From Symbiodinium natans (Eukaryota > Sar > Dinophyceae > Suessiales > Symbiodiniaceae), in contig CAJNDS010000559.1 in NCBI GenBank assembly GCA_905221605.1, positions 1 to 64,000 of the forward strand: a DNA stretch of 64,000 bases. Direction: 5' to 3'. The position numbers were made by a program, and so were the translations under genes. This document shows, one piece after another, positions 33,060 through 43,621 of this stretch; the first letter of the stretch is position 1, and every line of letters begins with the position of its first letter. The notes under the pieces were generated by a model that made no database searches, was not told where the DNA came from, and was given only the letters and a program-made list of their open reading frames with translations.

Positions 33060-35941
33060 ATGGCAGAGCCGGTTGCGATTCAGGGCGTGGCGTCGGCGGA
33101 CGCAGTCGAGGTGCAAGCGCCGAAGGCCGATTGTTGGAAGAACGCCTATGCCGCGATCATCTGTGCCCGGGTCTCCCACTTGGCATGCTTGTCGTTGAAA
33201 CCTCCTTACCTCGTTCCAGGTTGCCCCGAGCGCAGGAGGAGATTGAGGCTGAGGGTTCTTTGTTTTGCTAGGTGCTCTGCGGCTCAGGTGCGTTCGTTGC
33301 GTCCACGGGCTTCTTCCACGGCTACGACAACGGGGTGGTGAACGATGTCTTCACCATGCCCAGCTTTCGCGGCATGATGGGCTGGCCGGAGGAGGAAAAC
33401 GCGATGGTGGCCTTCTGGGAACCTTGCTTGGGACCTGGGACCGTTTTTGGGTTTCAGGTGCAGTTTTGCCCAGCCCCCCACTCTGCACCGGGACCTAGGA
33501 GGGCTTCACGGTGAACGGCTTCAACATCGGCGCGGCCGTCGCCGCCGTCCTGGCAGGTCACCACCTGGTGGACAAGCGCCTTGCCGGGTATTTGTGGGTC
33601 TAAGAAGCCTTGTGTTATTCCCCATACAGTACCCAACACTGAACCCCAGACCCAAAACCCGGCACAGCGTTTCTGAAGCGCCCGTAAGGCACGGCCGGCG
33701 GCCGGCATTGTTCATCGGCTCCTTGCTGTTTGCCGTAGGTGGGGGTTGGGAGGGTTGGGAGGGTTGGGCAGGTTGGGGGTGGGTGGGGGTGGGTGGGGGT
33801 GGGGGTGGGGAGGGTTGGGGTAGGTTGGGTGGGGGCGGGGGGATGGGGGGTGTGGGTTTAGAAGGTTCGGCGCTTGGGGCCCCAGGTGGAGGCGTGCAGA
33901 CAGCAGCGCAGAACACGATCATGCTCATCATCGGCAGGGTCATTGCTGGAGTCGGCGTGGGCATAACGTCCTCGGCCGGGCCAGCCTTCATCTCCGAAGT
34001 CGCGCCGGAGAAGATCCGTGGCATGCTCGTAGGCATCTACCAGAACAACGTGTGCCTGGCCATCGTGGCTGCTGCAGTGCTGAACTATGCGGTGCATGAT
34101 GCCACGTGGGGCTGGCGCTTGTCACTTGGTCTTCAAGTAGCTCCTGGGCCGCACCTAGAATCCCTAGAAAAGAAGCTACAGATGACCAGCACAAGTTTTA
34201 TATTTGTGCTGCACCTAGAAAGGAAGAAGCTGCAAATGACCAGCACAAGTATGTGCACGTCAAGAATTGCAAGAATCACTCTAGTTGCTCCCGCCAATCC
34301 CTGTAGGCGATGGGCTTGCTGGTGGTCCTCGGCTTGTACTTTGTTTGTGAGACCCCGCGGTTCTTGGAGAGCGCCGGGCGCTCGGACGCAGCCCTGCGGG
34401 TGCTGACGCGGCTCCGTGCGGGTGACAAGGATGCAGCCGCTCACGAGTTGAAGGAGGTGCGGGCAGAGATCGACACCGAGAAAGCTGCTGGGGACGCCAC
34501 GTGGAGCGAGGTCTTCACCGTTCCCTTCTTCCGGAATGTGGTGATCATTGGCTGCGCCGTCCAGTTCTTCCAGATCATGACTGGGATCAACGCGATTGTG
34601 AGCTTCAGCGGCACGCTCTTCCAGGCCCTGGGCCTTCACGGCATCACCTTCTCTATCATCCCCTTTGTGGCCTTCACCATCGGAAACGCTGTAGGGAGCT
34701 GTCTCTTGGTGGACCGCGTGGGCCGGCGGCCACTCCTGCTCTATGGCATGGTGGCCATGTGCGTGACGATGCTCGTGGGGGGTGGAGTGGCAGTGCTTGC
34801 GCAGGATCCAGATGGGCAGATCGGCACAGCTGCAGGCTACACGATCGTGTCCATGATCGTGGCGTACATGTTCTCCTTCGGAATCTCCTGGGGCTTCGGG
34901 GCCTGGCTGTACATCTCCGAGATCATGCCGCTGCGGGTGCGCGGAAAGGCCGTGGGACTCTGCACGGCCATGAACTGGGGTCCTGCCAACGTCATGAGTG
35001 CCTTCCTGACGCCGCAGATGATCGCGTCGCCGCTTGGCCCGGGCGGGACGCTGATCTTCTTCGGGTGCGTGTGCCTCGCCGTGATCCCCTTCGTGCTCAC
35101 CTGCGTGCCCGAGACCAAGGGCAAGACCCTGGAGGAGCTAGCTCCCTGCGCCCCCACAACCCAAACATCCTGGCGCAGCTACTCCGAAAATGGCCCATAA
35201 GCCCCCACCCACAACGTCGGCAGCCCCCCAAGTGCGCAGGAGATCGTGCCACTCTTCCGCTTCTCCGGCTGGAAGGACTTCAAATCCTTCGCCCAGGCAC
35301 GAAGCCAAAGGGGTGGCACCTGTTTTGGGGAACTCGGCTATTCACGTTTATGATGTCCGAAGCCCCCAACCACTGACTACCCGAAACCCTGGACTGCGAG
35401 GTTTCAGGAGAGTTGGGGAGGGGGGAGGGAATTGCGGCTCTTTCACTTGGGCACCTCGTTGAGGGGCAAGGAGTTCCCCCAAAGAGCCCCGACGACCCTA
35501 AACCATAAATCCGAAGCCCCACACCAACCCCAAACCTGAAAACCCTCAGGAAGAAACCCCACTTCTACACCCCTAAATCCCAAGCCCCAAACCTTCACGC
35601 CTTGAGCATCTTAAATGCACTAATCCCCGCTAAGCTCGAGGGCAACCTGCGCGGCGGCCATGGCTTGGTTGCCGTTGCCGAGACCGCAGGGTTCAAGGCA
35701 GGTTCACCAGGGTTTATGGGGTGTTGTATGGGGTGTTTGAAAGCTCTCTAGGTGAGCTTGCAGGGCTGAATAGGGTTTCCTAAAGGGCTTTCCGCGGTCA
35801 TACAGGCGTTGCAGGGTGCACAGGGCCCTTGGGAGGGCTTGCAGGGTGTGGACTGTGAAGCCCCAAAGCTGCGACCCGAAAGCTGCGACTCGCAAGCAGG
35901 AGGAGGACAAGAAGCCCAGCAGCGAAGTCCTGGAGGTGTGA
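33060..35941 (+). CDS. Sugar porter (MFS) copy 8, nine exons, 536 aa
   Basis: Eighth transporter copy, just right of the interruption. Exons: 33060-33162, 33288-33418, 33499-33587, 33689-33738, 33886-34136, 34307-35134, 35240-35296, 35641-35697, 35897-35941. From the start codon to exon 5 it is almost the same as copy 6, including the expanded G-rich intron 4. Its 3' half differs: AGDKDAA in the central loop (Lys for Gln), a shortened start of intron 6 (GAGCTAGCTCCC), and a shorter intron 7. The sequence before exon 9 ends CGACTCGCAAG|CAG rather than CGGCCCGAAAG|CAG. The copy looks like a join of two lineages. Confidence 0.83.
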
Positions 35942-36291
35942 AAATGCCAGGCGCGCCTTGCTACACACTTCAGGGGGTGCTTCAGAGAGAGGCGACATGC
36001 CCAAACTTTCTTTGCGAGCTGCGGGGATCTAAGTGGCTTGGGATGTTCTTATGCCCAGCACCATGAGCCCCCCCAACAGCCGAGGTTTGCAGACCCCCCC
36101 GCCCTCTGTCGGGTTTTGCGATTGAAGCTCCATCTTCCTCCGGACTCATGTGTCACGCCTATTCATTCAGAGGGATATGCCCCATGAAACTCTGTGTGAG
36201 GGTCGGGAATCGGACCCCGTACGCGGGAGGATCTCTTGAGCTCAGAATCGTATGAGGCGTGGGTGCATTCGGAAGTTCGTTCGTCACCAGC

Positions 36292-36324
<33 letters not shown>

Positions 36325-36327
36325 GCT

Positions 36328-36366
<39 letters not shown>

Positions 36367-37268
36367 TCACTTGGAGGTTTTTTGCCGAGGGTGATCGAAA
36401 CCCTAAAAGCCCCAAAATCCTGAAACCCCAAACCCAAAACCCAAAGCCTGAACCCCTCGACCAGGTCGAGGCTTCGTGGCCCGGACCAGAAATCCTGCTG
36501 AGACCCTTCGAGCCAAACAGCCTTTCAGAAGGGTTCATGGGATTCGGGGCTTAGGGGCCCCGACATTCCTCGAGCTACAAAAGCTCTGAACCCCACTGGG
36601 CGAGGGCCTCACACGAGGGCCCTTGGCGGATGCCCATTTAAAATTCAATTTGTGGGCGAGGTCGTTTGGACCCTATGCCCGACACACCCCAAGACTTTAT
36701 TGCCTTAGCCCGCCATGGGGGCGGGCCATTTGCAAGAGGCGTTGGGCAGGGGATGTCTTGTGTACAGTGCATGTTTTTCTACGAAAACTCTCTGGGCTCC
36801 CTGAATCCAGCCCAGCTCGGAGAGAGAGAGACGTTTGAGATATTAGACGCGAGAGACACGACTCCAGAAAGAAGCTTCAAGATGTCTTTTGCGTATGGAC
36901 GTTTTTTGCCTGGCTGGGGGTCGAGAGTTGAGGGGCTGATAGGGGCTTAAGGTTGAGAGCTTCGTGGCTTTTGGGCTTAGGGTCCCTTTTGAAAGAGGCG
37001 GGGCAAAACACGGTTTCTGATGTAGGTCCGGCCAAGGGCCCGTTACCCAAGCACCGTCAAGATGGGGGGAGGCGCCCAGGCCTTGCCCTTTAGAGGGTTC
37101 CCAGGGGGCTCGCGAGGGCTTTTGAGGTTTTAAGGAGCCAAAACGCTTTGCCTAAGGCCCTGAACCTTAAGCCTGGAGCCAGGGCCGCAGGAGCGTGTTT
37201 GGATCAAGGTCGCGAAGGGTCAGCAGGTAGTTGCAGGATTGCTGTCATCCGAGCTCCAGTTCTCGGGC
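35942..37268 (+). other. Spacer between transporter copies 8 and 9
   Basis: No gene. This is the most rearranged full spacer. It lacks the usual CT tract position and has instead new sequence (about 36,000-36,240), a (CTTG)n run at 36,292-36,324 and a CT run at about 36,330-36,362. The conserved blocks then resume (CTTCGTGGCCCGGA, TCTTGTGTACAGTGCATG, the T run near 36,902). The AAGCAGCC units are missing; TTTGGATCAAG is at 37,198-37,208. Confidence 0.7.
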
Positions 37269-40200
37269 ATGGCAGAGCCGGTTGCGATTCGGGGCGTGAC
37301 GTCGGCAGTCGAGGCACAGGCTGCCCTTTCAGAGAAGCCTGTGCCGAAGGCCGATGGCTGGAAGAACGCCTATGCCGCTCTGATATGTGCCTGGGTCTCA
37401 TAGCTCGTTTCAGGTTGTCCGATGTTGTCCGGGTGGAGGGTAAACAGAAACGAGAGGTTTTGAGATGTTTTGAGGAGATAGGGGCTCAGGATTCTTTCTT
37501 TTTGCTAGGTACCTCTGCGGCTCAGGTGCCTTCGTGGCGTCCACGGGCTTCTTCCACGGCTACGACAACGGGGTGGTGAACGACGTCTTCACCATGCCCA
37601 GCTTTCGCGGCATGATGGGCTGGCCAGAGGAGGACAACCCCACGGTGGCCTTCTGGGAACCTTGCTTGAGACCTGGGACCGCTTTTGGGTTTCGGGTGGG
37701 GTTCTGCCCTCTCCCTAAACCCTAAACCCTAAACCCTAAACCCTAAACCCTAAACCCCAAACCCCCCCAAACCCTAAACCCCAAACCCGAAACCCCAAAC
37801 CCTAAACCCCTCCGTGTAGATGAAGACGAAACAGCCGCGCCCCCTTCGGCCCCCCTCCCCCATCATCTGCACTGGGTCCCAGGAGGGCTTCACGGTGAAC
37901 GGCTTCAACATCGGCGCGGCCATCGCCGCCGTCCTTGCAGGGCACCTTCTGGTGGACAAGCGCCTTTGCGGGGCTTCTAGTGCTTCAGGGTGGAGGGGAT
38001 CCCTCTAGGAAGCATTGTGCCTATTCCTTGTTTTTCCCATATTTTTTAGTACTCCCCAACACTCAACCCCAACCCCTAAACCCTGCACACCCTTTCTTAA
38101 GCACCCGTAAGGCATGGCCGGCGGCCGGCATTGTTCATCGGCTCCTTGCTGTTTGCGGTAGGTGGGGGTGGGCTGGGTGGGTTGGGTAGGTTGGGGGCAA
38201 GTTAGGGGGGGGGGAGGAGGGAGGGAGGGAGGGAGGGGGGGAGGGTGGGGGGAGGGAGGGAGGGGGGGGGAAGGGGGGTGGAAGGAGGAGTTGAGGGGAG
38301 GGAGGAGGGGAGGGGAGGGGAGGGGAGGGAGGGAGGGAGGGAGGGTGTGGGGATTTGGATTCGGGCTTATAAGATTGGGCGTTTGAGCCCCAGGTGGAGG
38401 CGTGCAGACATCAGCGCAGAACACGATCATGCTCATCATCGGCAGGGTCGTTGCTGGAGTCGGTGTGGGCATAACGTCCTCGGCCGGGCCAGCCTTCATC
38501 TCCGAAGTCGCGCCGGAGAAGATCCGTGGCATGCTCGTAGGCATCTACCAGAACAACGTGTGCCTGGCCATCGTGGCTGCTGCAGTGCTGAACTATGCGG
38601 TGCATGATGCCACGTGGGGCTGGCGGTTGTCGCTTGGTCTTCAAGTAGCTCCTGGGCCGCACCTAGAAAAGAGGCTACAGATGACCAGCACAAGTTTAAA
38701 AAATGTGGACATCAAGAATTGCAAGAATCACTCTAACTACTCCCGCAAATCCCTATAGGCTATGGGCTTGCTGGTGGTCTTCGGCTTGTACTTTGTTTGT
38801 GAGACCCCGCGGTTCTTGGAGAGCGCCGGGCGCTCGGACGCAGCTCTGCGGGTGCTGACGCGGCTCCGTGCGGGTGACCAGGATGCAGCCGCTCACGAGT
38901 TGAAGGAGGTGCGGGCAGAGATTGACACCGAGAGAGCTGCTGGAGAGGCCACGTGGAGCGAGGTCTTCACCGTTCCCTTCTTCCGGAATGTGGTGATCAT
39001 TGGCTGCGCCGTCCAGTTCTTCCAGATCATGACTGGGATCAACGCAATTGTGAGCTTCAGCGGCACGCTCTTCCAGGCCCTGGGCCTTCACGGCATCACC
39101 TTCTCTATCATCCCCTTTGTGGCCTTCACCATCGGAAATGCTGTAGGGAGCTGTCTCTTGGTGGACCGCGTGGGCCGGCGGCCACTCCTGCTCTATGGCA
39201 TGGTGGCCATGTGCGTGACGATGCTCGTGGGGGGTGGAGTGGCAGTGCTTGCACAGGATCCAGATGGGCAGATCGGCACAGCTGCAGGCTACACGATCGT
39301 GTCCATGATCGTGGCGTACATGTTCTCCTTCGGAATCTCCTGGGGCTTCGGGGCCTGGCTGTACATCTCTGAGATCATGCCGCTGCGGGTGCGCGGAAAG
39401 GCCGTGGGACTCTGCACGGCCATGAACTGGGGTCCTGCCAACGTCATGAGTGCCTTCCTGACGCCGCAGATGATCGCGTCGCCGCTTGGCCCGGGCGGAA
39501 CGCTGATCTTCTTCGGGTGCGTGTGCCTCGCCGTGATCCCCTTCGTGCTCACCTGCGTGCCCGAGACCAAGGGCAAGACCCTGGAGGAGCCCCTACAACT
39601 CCCTACACCCCCACAACCCAAACATCCTGGCGCAGCTACCCCAAAATGGCCCATAAGCCCCCACCCACAAAGCCCCCCCAGCCCCCAAGCGCGCAGGAGA
39701 TCGTGCCGCTTTTCCGCTTCTCCGGCTGGAAGGGCTTCAAATCCTTCGCCCAGGCACGAATTTAAAGGGATGCCCAATGAGTATGGTCCGTTCTCTTTTT
39801 AAGCTTTCAAGGCTTTTCCCTGAACCCGAAACATCCCTAAGCCCCAAACCCCAAAAACTCAGAAGTGTTCTTGCGGTTGCTCTCCCACCCTAAACCCCCG
39901 TGGTGGAACCGGCCCATGGAGCACCTGAGAGTCCCCCCAAAACCGATCCGAACCACTGAGCCTTCGAGCATCCCTAAACCCCAATCGCCCATCATTCATC
40001 AGGGTTTAGGGTTTAGGGTTTAGGGTTTAGGGTTTCCAGGGCAACCTGCGCGGTGGCCGTGGCTTCGTTGCTGAGGCCGAGGCTACAGGGCTCGAGGCAT
40101 GGTTCAGGGGGCGTGATGGGGGTTGTTAGGTGATAGGGGTTGTAAGGGGTTGCAGGGCGGTTTATTGGGCCGTGCAGGGGTTGCAGGCCTTTTTTTCGTC

Positions 40201-43169
40201 TGGCTCTGTTTGGTTGTTTTAGAGGGGCTGATGCAGGGGTGTCTAGGGCTTTGTGAGTCATTGTGGGGCTTGCGCGGTTCAGGCTCTAGCCCAGACCCTA
40301 AGCCCCGAGGCCCTGTAAATCCTAAGCTGCAAACCCTGAGCCCCAAATCCTGAACCCTAGACCCTGAACCCTAAACCCTCAAGAAGGACAGGATGAAAAG
40401 AAATTGTATGTGATCACTCAGATTTAAAACCTTGCAATTTCGATGGGCCGCAATAATCCTTCGAGTCCTCAGACCTAGCCATTTCGAGGCCCCAAAAGCC
40501 CTAAGGCTTCGGAGACCCTAAACCCTCAACCCTATATAAATCCGCTCACGCCCGCCCCCATGATCCACGTTTCTGCTTCGAAACAGATGGATCTTGGGAG
40601 GAGAGGGGGCTATGAGCTAGCGACAAAAACACCGACGGGGCCGATAAAAACCTATATCATTTCAAGTCAGGCAGGTCATTTACATCAACAAAGTAGAAAA
40701 ATACCCGAAAAAATCATGCTTTTTTAGAAAACTCGAGCCGGCTCGAATTTTCCAAAAAAAACTGACACAGTAGATTGCCGAAACACGACCAGGCTCGAAT
40801 TTTCCAAAAAAAACCTAAATTTCAGGATCTATGGCTCCAGCAGCCCGGTAGATCCTGAAAGTTCGGTTTTTTTTGGAAAATTCGAGCCTGTGGAGTTTCT
40901 GGGACCTAAAGCTTCAAGAATTTTAGGAAAATTCGAGCCGGCTCGAATTTCCCCAAAAAAACTGACACAGTAGATTGCCGAAACACGACCAGGCTCGAAT
41001 TTTCCAAAAAAAACCTAAATTTCAGGATCTATGGCTCCAGCAGCCCGGTAGATCCTGAAAGTTTGGTTTTTTTTTGGAAAATTCGAGCCTGCTCGAGTTT
41101 TCGAGACCTGGAGCTTCAAGAATTTTCGGAAAATTCGAGCCGGCTCGAGTTTTCTAACAAAATGCTGAAACCATAGCTGTGTGACCCCAAGGCCTCATAG
41201 ATGATATAATTTAGGGTTTTTTTTGGAAAATTCGAGCCTGCTCGAGTTTTCGAGACCTGGAGCTTCAAGAATTTTCGGAAAATTTGAGCCGGCTCGAATT
41301 TTCTAAAAAATATGCTGAAACCATGGCTGTGTGACCCCAAGGTCTCATAGATGACAGAATGTAGGTTCTTTTTGGAAAATTCGAGCCTGCTCGAGTTGTG
41401 GTGACCTGGTGCCTGGAGATTTTTCGGAAAATTCGAGCCGGCTCGAGTTTTCCCGAAATCTCTTGATATTCTGACTGTGGTAATTGATACAATTAGTAGC
41501 ATTAGTTACCAATTCTATTTCAATTGGTAAGTTTCCCATATTTTTTGACGGCAAATATCAAACTTGTGAGAAGAGGCCACGCAATGGTTTAAATCCAACA
41601 ATCGTTTTGGTCTTAAACCCTTGACAATTAACATAAGAAATACCTTTGTGTCAAAGAAAACTTAAACTATCAATGAGGATATCTGCGGGACCAAAAGTTT
41701 CCATGATATATAAAAAACATAGATAATTTGATTACATATACATACCTTCAACTTGTATTCAACCAAGTAATTCAAAACTATATGAAGTGTCTTACTATTA
41801 TTCTTCTTCCTACCTTTCACCTGCTTAACTGCTTCATCTAATTAATTATTCTCAACTAACTTTCTTATCTCTTCGTAAGCATGTTGTTTAAATTGCTTCT
41901 CTATCTTCGATGTCTCTATTTGTTCGTATGTTGTTGCTTTCTTATGAAATGATTATGGCATCAAACTGTTGTTAAAAACTCTTCTTCGGTTATAGGTAGA
42001 TGTCCTGCTTTGTTTTGAATATTGCCTATATCTTCATAAGGATGTTTTTGTAGAGGGTCTAATGTTGATTTCTTTGATGTTATACTTCCTTTTTCAAACA
42101 TACTAACGGGGTCTTCTACTTTCCGTATTCATATGTTTTGTCCCAGTGTCTTCTGGTCGTTGTCCTGATACATAAGGAGAACCATAGCTACGACTTCTGA
42201 ATACATTCCCATAATCATTGTTTATTTGTTGTCCCGATGCTGAACCTAAACTGTGACTTACAATACCAGAAATTCCAGTTTCTTCTTTTCTTTAACCGTC
42301 TATTTCAATAAAACCATCTTGAATGAACTTATCTACGTCTTTATAACACTGAGTCAGTTGCGTCTTATATAAAGGAAGGTTTCAATCACCATAAACATCT
42401 CTACAGCTTTTAGTCCCAGCAATGTATAAAATAGAACCATTTTTGATATATCCCGTCAGGATTCTCATACGCTAATTTAAGTCCTTGCGTGTCCGTTAAA
42501 AATGTCTCTGTCTTTGCGAATTCGTCTCTAACTTCATTATGTAGTCTGCTTCTTGTGTTAGGTGCTTTATTTGAAACCCCTTCATCTCTTCTTTTATGTT
42601 CATGCATTATACAATGGTTTATAAGGCAATATTTATCTAATCAATGAATATTGTTGAAGTTCAAGAAGGTGTATATTGGAAGCTACTATAGAGTGAATAA
42701 CAGAGATTAGCAAACCACACAAAACCAAATCCAGAAACGGATTCTGTTTGTAGATTTCTGTTGTTTAAAAGTGTAGATAATCAATAGCAAGTTGTAGCTT
42801 CAGACATGGCAAGACACGAAAGTATCGTAAATACCGGTTTTTTCACTTCAACCATATGTGCAAATAAGCACAGGTGCAGAAGGACAAGCAAGAAAAGGAT
42901 ACACATGGATCATGGGGGGGGGGGGTGTGACCATAAATCCCTACCACCGAGACCCCAAAAGAGGCCCCTTTAAGCCTCAAGACCACAGAGCAAATAAACA
43001 AGAAGCAACCCGCCCAACCCGTCAAACCACCCAAAGCCCGACAAAACCCAACAAAACTCCATCCAATTTCCATGAACCCCAGACCAAGAAGTGAAAAAGC
43101 CCGGAAGCCCAATCTTGCTCCAAGCAGCAGGAGGTCAAAAAGCCCAGCGCCGGAGACTTGGAGCTGTGA
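37269..43169 (+). CDS. Sugar porter (MFS) copy 9, diverged, nine exons, 546 aa
   Basis: Last and most diverged transporter copy. Exons: 37269-37386, 37526-37656, 37883-37979, 38102-38161, 38394-38644, 38759-39586, 39697-39753, 40040-40096, 43128-43169. The N terminus has an insertion (AALSEKPVP); exon 8 reads GNLRGGRGFVAEAEATGLE. The exon 3/4 join differs: one extra base blocks the usual junction, but a GT at 37,980 with an AAG acceptor at 38,101 restores frame. Intron 2 contains CCCTAAA repeats and intron 4 a GGGA-rich tract. The final exon (QEVKKPSAGDLEL) is recognised by likeness to QEEDKKPSSEVLEV of other copies and by the following AATGCCCAGGCGCGCC; it lies behind a 3.0-kb intron. If that intron is not spliced, the protein would end soon after exon 8. 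Probably functional, less sure than the others. Confidence 0.65.
40720..41460. repeat. Palindrome-rich tandem repeats in the last intron of copy 9
   Basis: The core AAAATTCGAGCCGGCTCGAA and variants recur about ten times, often as perfect palindromes. Two copies of a unit of about 190 bp (with ACTGACACAGTAGATTGCCG) come first. They are followed by about three copies of a unit of about 125 bp (with ATGCTGAAACCATRGCTGTG). Short minus-strand reading frames here (repeated SSRLEF) only reflect the repeat. Confidence 0.85.
41790..42607 (-). pseudogene. AT-rich decayed reading frame, possibly alpha/beta-hydrolase (lipase-like)
   Basis: The region 41,470-42,860 is far richer in A+T than its surroundings. 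Read on the minus strand it holds pieces of protein in different frames, broken by frameshifts and stops. In order these are TDTQGLKLAYENPDGIYQK, AGTKSCRDVYGD (42,385-42,420), CYKDVDKFIQDGFIEI (near 42,300-42,348), GIVSHSLGSASG (42,232-42,280) and HPYEDIGNIQNKAGHLP (about 42,000-42,050). The SHSLG piece resembles the nucleophile elbow of lipases (usually GHSLG). I do not recognise the family further. The composition and decay suggest a captured mobile element or viral fragment inside the intron; the origin is unknown. Confidence 0.35.
42861..43127 (+). other. 3' part of the last intron of copy 9
   Basis: GC content returns to normal here. There is a G run at 42,916-42,926 and C/A-rich sequence leading to the acceptor before exon 9 (CAAGCAG|CAGGAGGTC). 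There is no gene; short frames seen here are not supported. Confidence 0.5.
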
Positions 43170-43621
43170 GAATGCCCAGGCGCGCCCAGCTGGTACACGT
43201 TGGGGGTTTGGGGTCTAGGGTTTAGGTTTTTCACCCTAAACCCTAAATCCTAAACCGTAGGGTTTAGGGGATCAGGGTTGGGGGGGATCCAAGGTTTTGG
43301 CGTTGAGGGTTTAGCCCGCCGACCGCACGTTACGCCGCACGCGGTGCACCTGCCAGCGCACACGTTAGTAGCATAAGTTCGCAGAACCCTCCACGTGAGT
43401 GTCTGTCCTGTTGCCGTTCAGCTTCCGTGCTGCATGCGCTCTCACAAACTATTCACGAGGCCCTCACTTCACAGAACCCTCCGTGTCATCGTTCGTCCGT
43501 GTGACCAGTGCATCCCTGTTAGACGTCCCAGGATGGTACTCCAAGGCGACAGGCAGAAGGCCTCAGGGTCGTCATGAGATGTTAGAGGCGTGTCCGTCCT
43601 TCAGAAGCCATTTTTCGAGCC
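43170..43621 (+). other. Intergenic region between copy 9 and the membrane protein gene
   Basis: The region opens with the 3' UTR-like GAATGCCCAGGCGCGCC, then short CCCTAAA/TTTAGGG runs (43,220-43,270). After that come two similar blocks containing CGCAGAACCCTCC and CACAGAACCCTCC (about 43,380-43,485). AGCCATTTTTCGAGCC directly before the ATG partly resembles the spliced leader (AGCCATTTTGG). No gene is seen. Confidence 0.5.
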
